A stretch of DNA of 64,000 nt. Origin: Cryptomeria japonica (lineage: Eukaryota; Streptophyta; Pinopsida; Cupressales; Cupressaceae). A program made the translations under genes and the position numbers. The stretch spans positions 199,170,841 through 199,234,840 of the forward strand of contig NC_081408.1 in the NCBI RefSeq assembly GCF_030272615.1, given 5' to 3'. Below the pieces are notes generated by a model, which worked only from the letters and a program-made list of their open reading frames with translations, did no database searches and was not told where the DNA came from. Below, in pieces: positions 23,180-34,808 of this stretch. How positions within the stretch are numbered: position 1 is the stretch's first letter; every line of letters begins with the position of its first letter.

Positions 23180-24720
23180 TATGCAGAATTTGAGAGTTTT
23201 AGAACCGTATGTAATGTTCTCTCCGACACTACAATTTTCACTGAACTGAGAGAGTTAAAATGAAAATCGATGCTGAGGTAGTTGTGCCTTCATGTCGGAT
23301 ACAGGTCAAGTATTTACCGAAGGTTTGAATCGTGGACAAAGCATATGCAGCCTTCAATTAGTTGAAGAAAGATGAGATGTTGCTTATTGGTCAGGTTTGA
23401 GGTGTTATGTTGGAAACCTTCTGTGATAAGGATAGGCTGGGGACAGTTCCTGTTATTTACAGGGGAAGAAAATTCTCCAAGTTTTATTTATATTCAACCT
23501 TATCCTTCACGCCTTGTGTAGGATGCTTGAAGACAGGATTCTCATAAAGATGGCATAGAAATTGGGAGATAGTGGTTGCACTCACAATGTGTTTGTAGTT
23601 TATGTACACAACTCTTGCTAGATTATTCTGGATTACAAGCTAAATACAGCTTTATCTGGAACTTTTGAAGTATATGCAATTTTAGAGATGCAACGTCAAA
23701 TGAAACATGTGTTACCATCCTAAATGCTCTAAACAAACATATTAACTATAGAGGAAGCAGACAAGTGGTTTAAAAATTATCAAATGATGGGCTTGTTTTT
23801 AATGTCATCGATTGCAATATTCATGTTGGTGTATTTCAATCTTGAAGGGAATGTTGAAGAAGCTTTTTCCTCATGTTAGACATGATTGAATTCAAGATAA
23901 CTGTAGATATATTTTCCAAAAGCCAAGTTGTATGTAGGTTACGATCTTGTGCAGAACAGGAAGAACAATTGGCATTCCTATTATGCACTCATATAGGACA
24001 TTCCTTAAAGCTGACTGGCCAAATGCAAACAATTTAAAGAAGTTGTTAACAATAGATTTACTGTAGATATGAGATATCTATTGCGATATGTGAATTCATC
24101 TTGTGTAGGAAAGTTATGATCTCCAATACAGATAGGAATCTAAGCACAGTGACAGAGAATGAGCTGCACCAAGCAGTGTGGATTCTATGTAATTCTTGTA
24201 GTTTATTGAAAGAAAGACAGGTTTGCATGAGATTGCAAAGACAGATTTGCATTAGATTGCAAGGAAAGATTTGCCTGAGATTGCAAGGAAAGATTTGCAT
24301 TAGATTGCAAGGACAGATTAGCGTGAAGCTGATCACTTGGTAGATGAAATTCTGAGCAAAGCATATTTTCCTAAAATTAGTACCAAAAAACTATACAAAG
24401 TCTTTGAAGAGGAAGATTTTTAGCAACAGACCAACTTGAAAGGAGAACACGTTTGAAAGGTTTTGATTGATATAACATAAGTCTTAATACTACGAGTGAT
24501 GCGATTGCATTCGGTTTTCTGGCATTGTTGCTATCTAAAATCTCCACTGGAACTGGAAGTATGACTCTTCTCTGGGATTATTAAATATAAAGAAAAGCAA
24601 AATGTGCGGTAATATTGTGACCTATGCCTAGTCATTGACAGTATGTCCGATGGCATATTGGATGAAGCAAAAAAAGGAATTCTTTCGGAAACTATATTGG
24701 AATCCTCACAAGCTTGAGAA
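23180..24720 (+). pseudogene. Decayed PPR pseudogene lacking intron 1
   Basis: The translation parallels the intact gene: CNVLSDTTIFTELRELK (23.21-23.26 kb), DAEVVVPSCRIQVKYLPKV, stop, IVDKAYAAFN, stop, LKKDEM, then DKDRLGTVPVIYR ending at 23463, which matches the end of exon 1. Directly after it, FNLILHALC and GCTHNVFVVY match the start of exon 2, with no counterpart of the 895-bp intron. Further PPR-like pieces follow (EEADKWFKNYQMMGL near 23.76 kb, MSDGILDEAKKGIL near 24.65 kb), broken by many stops and frameshifts. It lies on the same strand about 4 kb downstream of the intact gene. The absent intron suggests a retrocopy or loss of the intron before or after a tandem duplication. Confidence 0.78.
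24215..24334 (+). repeat. 24-bp tandem repeat, about five units
   Basis: Units at 24215, 24239, 24263, 24287 and a partial one at 24311, of type GGAAAGATTTGCATTAGATT plus GCAA. The 24-base period keeps one frame open (an 8-residue repeat, around RLQGKICI). It lies inside the PPR pseudogene. Confidence 0.9.
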
Positions 24721-27700
24721 TGAATCACACTGTCAAGTCTTTGCCTGCTATTTGTTCAACTTCTTGTGTAGTTTTGCTGCACCACACAATCTCTTTGGAC
24801 CTCATAGCCTTGGTCTGCAGCACTTGCAGTGCCCTATGCAGTTTCCTTGGCTGCTATAGCCCTATGAAGACACAATTCCCTATACCTGCCGTTTTACTAG
24901 CTTGCAGATCAGTCAATAGCCTAAACTTTCCTTTATTGGTTTCCTCTATTGGCATCATGTTCTGTGGCCTGCAATACCACGTGGTCAACTATCTCCTTTT
25001 TAGCCCCGCTACAAACACAACCATGCTTATTTAATTATGCCTTAGCCTAGCATTCTCATTCTCCATATGTGGAATCAGCAACCTGCTTGTGGTATTTTCA
25101 GTTCTGCATTCAAATACTGTTCTCATTTCAATAGAAGCTGAATCTACATATCAAAGCAGAAATGACATAAACGAGGAAATGGCAATGGGAATGACATGGA
25201 CTGGTCATTATGAATTAATGCAATTAATATCAGATATCCTAATGAAATAGTTGACTGTTGTACATCTCCCCACTTTAGCTTCTACTGGTCATGATTTTAC
25301 ATATCTTAACTTTGTAAACGGTTTCCATCAGTAAGGAAAGTATATTAAACATTCTCTCTGGTTGGCCTTGCAAGATCTATGATGTTGGATAATCCCACAT
25401 TTATGCATATAAACAATTCACACTGATCTATAGCTTCACTAGGACACTGTTGTCCGAATACATTATGGTTTGCATCAGTTTGCTAGCCAATTGTTTATTA
25501 ATTAATGTTAATGTGGGCTAGTGTGGTGGAGATGTGTCTACAAAAGAGAAGCTTACCAGAAAACATGGAGGAGTTTTGACATCAGCAAACTCATTGTTGG
25601 TTCCACCTGTAGAACACAATAAAGAAATGGCTAGCAGGATTTCAAAGATTCCATCCATAATCTCTAGAATAATGGGAAGCTTGCTCAATTGCATGCAGCT
25701 GCCTGTGGATGGTTTTTGGGGTATGCTCATATGAAGGATGTCTCAGGTGTGGTGGGATAGGAACAAAATAACCCCCATTATTCCTAGGACAGCTTGGGGA
25801 CTTCTGGAGATGTTCTTCAGCTGCCCTAGGGAAAATGTCCCAGACTATAATGTAAAAAAAGTCGGTTTTTTTTTCCCAAAAACAAAGTGTAACCCTAAAC
25901 TTAAAAAGGGGCCATCAATGCTGCCCAAACTGAAGAAAAATATAAAAATCCTAACACATTCTTATACAATCATCAAAAGTGAAGAGGTATAGAGACGAAG
26001 AGGAGAATGAACATAAAAACACCAACTTCTTGAGGCATGTTCATATTTACCAATTCCTATTGATCATTTGTCATCCATTTTGCAAGCATTTACCAACTTC
26101 TTAAAGGAAATTTGTATGTAAGCTATTCTAAAATCTTTATAAATATTAAATAATATAAGTGAATCGTTCAAATTAAATGGGACGAGATGTGTGCATCCTT
26201 TGCTTTTGTGTTTTATGTGATTTGAAGCAAGAAAAAGAGAAAGAAAATATGTGTTTGCATGTATTGTAATGCCTACCTAGTCCTAACATGAGATGTTATT
26301 TCAAATGAAGTATTATGTGTGTTGAGATACTATATTGATCACATTTGATACCATATGGTTGCCTTTTGATACTAATGTTCAATATCCTGATTTAGTGCTT
26401 TCATTGTGGTTGTATTCTTGAGATGTGTTTGTGACATGGGCTAGTCCAAGTTATTATGTTACTTATGCTATAATTAAATGCTGTTATGATTTGTATCTTT
26501 TAAATGTAACGAATTTATGGCTCTGATGTTGTATCCCTTTGGGTGATCATGTGATGCTTCAACTATTTATATATATATTGATAAGGTACATTTGATGTGT
26601 GTGGAGTGGTTATAGGTATAGAGCATTTCTCCATGTGGCTCCATAGGTTTGAGATATATCTTGACAATAGTTATATGAAAATGTCACATCGGCCGTAATT
26701 ATTTTTCCTTATCCATCGTACTCAATTTGAGTGCAAGTTGTTAGTTATTTTACCCATGTTGACTCGAATATCACCATTAGCATGATTTTGGAAATTGTGC
26801 CCTATGTGAATGCCTAGTGAATGCCTAGTGAATGCACAAATTAATATGTTTAAATTTTAGTTTTTGTAAATTAAATTTGAAAATATAATTTTATAGATTT
26901 AAATGAGTTATTGGGTTTGGGTGAAGTGAGTTATTGGATTTAATTTATTTGAATATATTAAATGATTTCATACTATGCTTTAAATGTTGAATATCAATTA
27001 TGGATATATTTAACTATTTTATTTGGGGTTTGAGTAAATTATGGTTAAATAAAATAATTTGAAAAAAAAGGTATATTATTTTTAATTGAGTTTGGACATG
27101 GGAAAAATAGGCAAAAATAGCCTTTCATTTGGATAATTGGTTTTTGGAGAAGAAATTTGGATGTGAAAACCAAAATATTTCTTGTTTTATTGATTTTGGA
27201 TCAAGTGGAGGGCAAATTTGATGGGGTTTGAAGCATTCAAATAAGAATTGGAAGGAGAAGGGGAACATGCTTGTATGTGGATTCATGCATTTGTGAGGTG
27301 TATTTAAAGTTCTTTTCATATTGAATTTTGGCTAAATATGAGATAGGTTTTTAAATTCTTCTTTTTTAATCACCATTCTTTGTTTTAAATGGTTGGGATA
27401 GATTTAGGGGAGTGTTGAAAGCTTCCAATGCCTTTTGTTTTGCAATTTTTCATTGTGCATTTTATTATGTATTTGTTTTTTAAATTTCTCAAAATTTTGT
27501 TATAATGCCCATTTGTTTGGGAATTAAATGAAAATAATTTTATAGCTTAGAATGGGCATTAGGCATTTTTCAAACCAAAGAGTATCTTCTATTCTTTTGC
27601 AAAATCAATAAATTTGAATGTTTTTATTTAAATATGATGTTTTAGAATGTAGAAATGATGGTGTACTTTAAGAAATATTGAATCAAACTTATTGGAATTG

Positions 27701-27929
27701 TGTTGAAAATTATTGTAAAAATCAAATTGTCCATTATTTTCCGTGTCGCCTTCCAGTTTGGGAAAGTAATGAGCCTATGGATTTGTTCTATTCCACTAAC
27801 TTGCTCTTGAGAGTTATGGTGTTTCACCTCATATGTGGTCATTGATGACCTAGTGTTAGTTGTTAGTAACTTACCTCGTCTCTTGTGAGAGTACTACTTC
27901 GCTTGACAAGTACTTAAGGCCATTGAGAT
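24721..27929. other. Gene-free spacer
   Basis: Short open frames only (for example 25534-25734 and 25738-25992, plus strand), with no motif and no homology that I recognise. An 11-bp motif (gtgaatgccta) repeats near 26815-26840. From about 26830 the text is very AT-rich. No mobile-element ends were identified. Confidence 0.5.
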
Positions 27930-27934
27930 GGCTC

Positions 27935-29059
27935 TGCTAGACAGTTCAAATAATCGGAAGACAACTTGGAGGGGGGGGGGGGGGTGTGAATCAGTTGTCA
28001 CAGATTATTGGAACCTTAAGCAATTAAAACTTTAATACCAGAATGCTTAAACCAAATACCGGAATATCAGTTAAACCAATTAAGCATAAACAATAATCAC
28101 ATAATAAATACCATCCACATGACACTAAGATTTGTACGTGAAAAACCCGGTAAAGAGAAAAACCACGGTGGGAAGCCTACCCACAGTCAGATAATATTTC
28201 TGCAGTAAGTATGTGAATTACAATTGAGGGGCCTGCACTTGCAGGAGCACCAACAACCTAGAGCACACTGCTCATCACAAAAGGAGTCTCACTGACTACA
28301 TAGAAATCTAGACTTCAATCCTGAGAAGTGTTCGAACTGCAAAGATAACATCTCCTATGCCCGAGTACAGTTTCGGTTAAGCTCAATACCGGAGGACTAA
28401 GTCCTCTTACATAAACCCAATTCGATCTCCAATGATTGACCAAATCTTCTGCCTGAATGATATTACATTATTCGCACATTACATATCCATATCCCATACC
28501 ATGATGATCTGCAATGAGATCTTACATCTATATATACAAACCCTCAACCATAAACAATCAGGTCGACCACCAGACAATAAACCAATTACATAATTACAAA
28601 AAATGTCGGCCTTAGACCAAACAAATAATATCCAACACATAAGACATCCCAGAAACACATCGAGAGGTCCAATCCACACGTTACATTAAATTGGTCTATA
28701 ACCTAGATCAATTGGGACCCAATATAGGTCCAAACGCTGAAGCAATGATCTTCATCCGCCAAGTCTCAAACATGATCACCATCAACATTGTGAAACTCCA
28801 CGAGAAGCTGCACCAACACCACTTATGCATATCATCAAAGATCTTCATCAAAAGCTCTGCCGGTGAAACCCTCGCCAAAACCATAAGCCAAGCTTCCAAG
28901 CAAACAAGATAGCATCCGATCACTAGACCAAGACCAACTGACTGAATATGAACATGAGTATCATGAATAAGCCAATTCCATAACCAAATCATACCGGAGT
29001 CTACCGGATCATGCCGGATCCAAACCAACCAGAAACCACTCAACCTATCGGGACCAGAA
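27935..29059 (-). repeat. 3' LTR of the Copia element, first part (1,125 bp)
   Basis: Starts TGCTAGACAG, next to GGCTC. It is interrupted at 29059 by the inner element; the rest lies at 35626-35715. Confidence 0.9.
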
Positions 29060-29875
29060 TGTTGGCATCCTACACTCTAGTGAGAAATGATGGTGTTGTC
29101 ATTGATGACAACTTACCGACAACCTACTAGCAACCTTCTGGCAACCACCCGACATTCATCTGGTAAAGACACTGACAGACACCGGCACCAACAACGGCTA
29201 CAATGCATACCGACACCCCAACCAACAAGAATAAAATTTTGTTTATTGTATTTAATTGTAAATATCTTTTTGTAAAGTCGACATGGCATATTGTAATAGA
29301 CTCGTATATGTATGAGATCTTGCAAATCATTTTATATATAGAGGATGGAATAGGAGATAAGATAGGAATGAGCGAATAATAAGGGCAGATTTTGTATAAA
29401 GTTTATGGTTATAGTATGAGCTTAAACTGGTACTGAACCTGATATAGTTGATGTTGATTTGAAGCAGTACATTGTATTGGATTTTTCATAATCCATTTTG
29501 TAAGTCAGTGAGACTTCTATCTTGTGATTGAGCAGTGTGCTTTAGGCAGTTGGCCTTCCTGCATGTGCAGGGCCCTCATTGTAAGTAATATTCATTCATT
29601 GGCCAGTGAGTAAATATTGTGGGTCACAAATCTCGTCGAGGTTTTTCCCACACTGGGTTTCCTCGTTAAACATCTTGTGTTATGATGTGTTTTCTATGCT
29701 GTCTTTATTGTCCCTGTTTACTGCATTAATTCTTATTTACCGGTACACTGTTTTGGAATGCAAAATACTTAATAAGGTTAAAGAATCTGTCAACCGGTTA
29801 GATACTGATTCACCTACTGATTCACTCCCCCCCCTCCCCCCTTCAGTATCTTTGGGACTATCATTAATCCTAACA
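29060..29875 (+). repeat. 5' LTR of the pol-less element
   Basis: TGTTGGCATCC…AATCCTAACA. A pyrimidine tract (C-runs, about 29827-29842) lies shortly before its end. Confidence 0.92.
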
Positions 29876-29877
29876 AT

Positions 29878-29889
29878 TGGTATCAGAGC
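29878..29889 (+). promoter_or_regulatory. Primer-binding site (initiator tRNA-Met)
   Basis: TGGTATCAGAGC, two bases after the LTR end. This is the classical plant tRNA-iMet primer site. Confidence 0.9.
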
Positions 29890-29946
29890 CTGGTCCTCTA
29901 TTTTCAAAAGCCTAACAACTTGAGGAAGATTCTAACACTGGTACAA

Positions 29947-31021
29947 ATGGAGAACTTAAGAAAGCAATTGGAAGGAGCTCTTGTAGACTATGATTCAGAG
30001 AAGTTGAAGAATATCAAACTTGAAGATGATCTGAGGATTGCACAAGAATTCATTCAAGGATTTCAGGAGAATCTTACTATTGCTAGAAATAAAAGAAAAG
30101 AACTTCATGAGAAGATGCAGATTGATAACGATGAAAATGAAACTCTTAATGAGCTTGTGAACAAATTGAGGCAGGAAAACACGACTATGAGGAATGAAAT
30201 GCAAGATATGACAATGAGATTTTGTAAAAATATTGAAGACATGAAAAAGAATGAAGATGACTCGTCTAGGAGACTCAATGATGCTAGAAATGAAAATTTA
30301 AGACTTAGTCATGAAAATGACATGTTAAAGATAGATCTGATTCACATGCAACATGATAAAACTGAACTTATGAGATAGATGGGAATTCTAGAAAATGAGT
30401 TGGCTACTGCAAATCAACATAAAGAGAAATTCAAGAAAAAGTTCAGAAGAACTTGATGATATACTGAAAAGTCAGAAACCTAATGGAGATACTAATGGAC
30501 TTGGATTTGAAGTTGGTGAAAGTTCCGATACTACAAACAATCAGGATCACAGTAAACCGGTAAGACAACCTAATGCTTACAAATTTAATGGAAAATGCTT
30601 TAATTGTAACAAGTATGGTCATAGAGCAAATCAATGTAGATCTAGAAACAATCAGAACATTAATGCACCCACCGGTCAATGTTCCAAATGCAACAAAGTT
30701 GGTCACAATTCAGAAAACTGTAGAATGAATGTGAGATGTTATGTTTGTGGAAGATTTGGGCACTTATATAATCAATGCAGAACGCAAACCGACATAGGTT
30801 ATGGAAAGGTTATTTAGAAGAATAATGTGACTTGTTATGCTTGTAACAAGATTGGACATATTGTAAAATTTTGTAGAAGTAAGACTTCATCGACAAATAA
30901 TAAAGGATCCAGTTTGAAAGGCAAAGAAAAGGTTGATGAGATAAAGAAAGAATTTTCAAAACAATGGATTAGAAAGACATATCAAAATGTTGATGAGACT
31001 ATTCCTTCACTGATAGAATAG
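29947..31021 (+). pseudogene. Coiled-coil and zinc-knuckle (gag-like) ORF
   Basis: Begins MENLRKQLEGALVDYDSEKL at the first ATG after the primer site. The first 140 residues are Leu/Glu/Lys/Asn-rich and strongly coiled-coil. After one stop (TAG at 30376) and one frameshift near 30440, four CCHC knuckles follow: CFNCNKYGHRANQC, CSKCNKVGHNSENC, CYVCGRFGHLYNQC and, past another stop, CYACNKIGHIVKFC. The capsid (UBN2) part normal for Copia gag is not visible, so this could be a gag reduced to its assembly and RNA-binding parts. It presumably packages the element RNA. Stops show that this copy is dead. Confidence 0.8.
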
Positions 31022-31204
31022 AGTATTACTCCACCGACAGTAGATTCTTCATCCAACTGAGAAGTAACCCTTGGGGGTATTGCAGAAAGTTGAATATCAT
31101 GCAGATTACCCTCGGTAGATGGTGAGAAGATAGATTTCTTCTTTACCGACAAATGTGTTAAGTTTTCACTTAACCGACGAGCATTTATTGCGGTTGTTGA
31201 ATGA

Positions 31205-31364
31205 AATTTCATTATAAATCATCGGTTTTCCTTCATTTTTGAATCACCGAGCATTCAAACTAGCAGAGAGCGCGGAAATTTGAGCGAAGGCATTCAAGGC
31301 GAAGAAGTGAAGTGATTTCTTTCAAGCACTCAAACATTATCAGACAGATTAAGGTATTTTTCAA
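31205..31364 (+). promoter_or_regulatory. Possible internal promoter and leader of the accessory ORF
   Basis: TATAAAT at 31213-31219, about 150 bases before the ATG at 31365. The stretch between (31240-31364) is stop-rich, GC-richer and looks like an untranslated leader. It is separated from the end of the zinc-knuckle ORF (31021) by about 190 bases. Whether transcription starts here cannot be told from sequence. Confidence 0.35.
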
Positions 31365-34300
31365 ATGGCTTCATCTTCTACTCCCAAATTTATTGCAAAC
31401 CCTACTGTTGTGGAAATTGTAAAATGCCCTAGGCCCGTTTTCAAAATTATTCCCGAGATAGCTAAGCAAGATGATTCCATAGGCGCATTCTCAAATATTT
31501 CTAAAGGTGTAGCTTATGCTGAAGACCCTAGAATTTATATTCACTATAATATTGAAGAATTAGGTTTTGTGGAAATATTAAAGATGTTTAATACCGTAAT
31601 TTGTGATGAAAATGGAGATGTCAAACCCGAACACAGAAATCTTGAACATTCCTAAATTTCCAGAGGAGGTAGTGAGAATTGTCCTAAGTAGGGCACATGG
31701 AGAATTTCTTTGGTTAGATTCAATCTGCAAATTCACTTGGCAAGCAATTAGGATAGTGACAGGTTTACCCCTCTACCAACAACAGACCAGACAAGACAAA
31801 GAAGGTACCTAACAACACAGTCATGACCTTAACCAGAGCAACATTTGATAGTAGATCTCTGAGAGTAAATGACATCAAGGATATCAAAGTGAGATTCATA
31901 AGTATGATTTTAGGCTATAAGACCAAACATGCAAACCAACTTAACTCAATTTCTAGTCTTTGCATTAAAAGTGCTTATAATATGGTAAATAATGATGCAA
32001 AAATAGATGTGTGTGAATGGCTGAAAGATGAACTTGTAGATAACTTGAAAAAGATAAAAGGAGACAAGAAAGGGACATTTCATTTTGGTAATATTTTGGT
32101 ATGCCTTATGTTGTATTTCTTAAAAGAAATCCCCGGTATTGGACATAAAGACTTTGGATATGGGTACTGCTAAGGAAAACACTATAACCGAATATTTCAA
32201 AGCTTTCCAAACAAAAATGAAAAACATAGAGAGATTGCCACAGAGCATAGTAGATAAATATGAAAAAGAAATTTGCTTTGTGATTAAGAAAGATGAAATA
32301 TGGATGGAAGCAGTTCTTCCTAGAACTATATGGGTAACTGAAATGGGGTATGAGACTGATGTAAATATTATCGAGACTTCTGCTAAAGCCCTGTTAGAAG
32401 CACCTAGAGAACCAACAAAAAAAGTGTTTGGTAGTGCAAAAACAATTGAGAGTAGTGTACAAACACTGAAACAAAGGAAGAAAAGATAAAAGTACATAAT
32501 GAGTGCATCAAAACAAGTAAAGGAAATAAAAGAAAATGTTATGAACCTTACTAGAATAAAGGAAAGTGAACTGGAAGGATTGCAATCGGAGGCACATATC
32601 TCACCGGTTGGCACATCATCTAATAGTGAGATACCTGCTGAGTTTAAGAGAGTTGATAGGAAGAGAAAACCTTCACAGGTACCCTCTTCTCCACCCAAGA
32701 AAACAATAACTCTGAGAAAGAAGCAACAAGCGGTAAGACAATCGACAAAGAAGTTGACACCCAAGAAGAAACGGAAACAAGTGATACCACCTTTGGATAA
32801 CTTACTAAATGAAATCACTGATGATGGTAACTTGGCTAATGTGAGCAAGTTGTATAACACATTCACTGATGCAGAAAAGGAAAGTATTGAAAACAACATT
32901 ATTCTACATTAAGAAAGTGCTAATTGAAGTTGTAGATGATTTACCAAATGATCTATATAGAAGTTTAGATGCAAAGAGGATTGCGGTAATGGAGTTAGAT
33001 AAGAAAATTAAGGTTGAAAAACTTTTAGCTGTACATCCAGTTAACTTGAAAGAGGAGATTGATGAATTAATTTGTGAAGCTAACAAATCAGTTTTTGCAA
33101 GCGGTCACGGGCAAGTGAGCTTAATGGCTGACAGAGTAAATTAAATTGCAGAGGAAACAACTGACAAATGGGATCTTTTTTGTAGAAAAGGAAAAACAGG
33201 AAGAATTAAACCAACCCAAGAAAACATTCAAAGTCTATCAAAAGGACAAGGACAAAGGGAAAGGTAAAGTTGGTGGAATACCAAACATCAAAATAACTGA
33301 CAACTTACCACCACCCTTGGATACTACTCTGGCTATTGAAAATGTGGACATAACACATGATGACACTAACCCTGAATCAGAAATTCTATTCACCATGAAT
33401 GTTGATACTCAGGAAGTGAACATTATTGTGAACAAGGACAACATAGAGGTACAAGATGATATTGCTGGCAATAGAAACATTGCTGAGCAACCGATAGAAA
33501 ATGTTGAGGTTCAAATGCAAACAGAGCATACAGAGCAACCTTTGGACAGTGGAATGAATACTGGTAATATGGATGATGGCACTAAGAAACTGACAGAGAC
33601 AGAGATACCGACAACTGATAACATAGAGAAACCAACAGAGCAACCGACAGAGGCACATGTACATGTTGAGATAGTAAAACCGACAATCACTGAGAAACCC
33701 AAACCATTGCTAATAGAAATGGAAACTCATATTGATCCACCGACGGTTGATACAAGAAAATTGGTTACTAACACTGGAAGCACTGAAATAATAAAGGCAA
33801 TTGGTTAGACATCTGAATTCAGATCTACTAATGTGACAGAGGTACTTCTAGACTCAATTAAGAAGATAACTGACTGTAATGCATTGGCCTACAAGGCAAT
33901 TGATGACACAATACCTATTCTTAAGATGATTACACCAAAATGCAATGTAGATAATGTAAAGGATTCTTTAGGACAGTTAGACACATTGTCTAAATTTATT
34001 GCTGGAAATGTAATAATAGTGGATAAGGTAAACGAGGATACATTCAAAGAAAAAATGGAAAAAGAAAAGGAAAAATTCTTGGAGGAAACAATAAATAAGT
34101 GCACTGAGCATATCAACACACTTTTACTGGCACTAAATACAACAATTTTGGAGTATAAGGAACTATATAGAGAAACATGCAAGCCACATCTGTTGACCAA
34201 AGACATTGAGAAAGAAATAAGCAGAGTACAAAAGGAAATAGATGATATAGCTGATAAAATATTTGGTTCATTTGAACCTATATCAGTTATTGAGAAAGAA

Positions 34301-34573
34301 ATAGCAGGATTTGAGAAAAAGTTGGAGAAATTTGAGAAGGAAAAAGCAAGGATCAAAGCAAATGCCAGAGAGCTGAAGTATAAACTTAGTCCTAAACTAG
34401 ATAACCTTATCTCTCGAAGAAATGAGATCTCTAAGGCATTAATTCAAGGAGAAAGATCACTGGAGGAGTATATGCATCATCTCACCGGCACAATCCAACA
34501 AACCGAGGCAACCATGAATGATAGCAACAGATTCATGCAGAGTTTAAATTTGGTTTTGGCTGATATATTTTAG
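31365..34573 (+). pseudogene. Large accessory ORF of unknown function
   Basis: Starts MASSSTPKFIANPTVVEIVK and can be followed for about 1,060 codons across several frame changes (near 31640, 31800, 32140, 32490, 32890, 33140 and 33810). Order: a globular N-terminal part with AIRIVTGLPLY near 31.75 kb and FHFGNILVCLMLYFLKEIPG near 32.1 kb; a basic segment with nuclear-localisation character (KRKPSQ…KKTITLRKK…PKKKRK, 32.65-32.8 kb); an acidic Thr/Glu/Pro-rich linker (33.3-33.8 kb); and a C-terminal helical/coiled-coil domain from TEVLLDSIKKITDCNALAYK to 34573. No enzyme motif was seen. The position between gag-like ORF and 3' LTR recalls the env-like position of Sireviruses, but no signal peptide or transmembrane segment is evident. 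The same C-terminal domain is in the element at 20177-22614. A captured host gene is another possibility. Confidence 0.7.
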
Positions 34574-34796
34574 ATTGTAACCAACCGGTTACAAACCTTA
34601 AGGTGAAATTTTGCACTCGTTTGACAATTTTGATAACCTTTGTCATTGATGTCAAAGGGAGAGTAGTAACAAAGAAAAATGACTATTCAGAGGAGATCAT
34701 CTGCTTAGGGGGAGCACATCTTTTTGGTAATTTTTTTGGAATTCACTTTTTGGAAACAGTTTTTGGATTTTTCTCATGAGTGTTTCCTTCAATGCC

Positions 34797-34807
34797 AAAG
34801 GGGGAGA
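34797..34807 (+). promoter_or_regulatory. Polypurine tract
   Basis: AAAGGGGGAGA directly before the 3' LTR. A second similar tract (GTCAAAGGGAGAG, 34651-34663) and a third (TTAGGGGGAG, about 34706-34715) lie upstream. Confidence 0.8.
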
Positions 34808-34808
34808 T

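Noticed and set aside
25534-25992. Two short plus-strand open frames as possible genes
   Set aside because: No motif, no splice-supported extension, AT-rich context.
32120-32899. Long minus-strand open frame (about 259 codons) opposite the accessory ORF
   Set aside because: Antisense of a Lys/Glu-rich coding sequence, giving Phe/Leu/Ser-rich text without a motif.
33889-34356. Minus-strand open frame opposite the C-terminal domain of the accessory ORF
   Set aside because: Antisense shadow; the plus strand has homology to the second element.
31365-34573. Envelope gene of a retrovirus-like element
   Set aside because: Position fits, but no signal peptide, transmembrane helix or glycoprotein features were seen.
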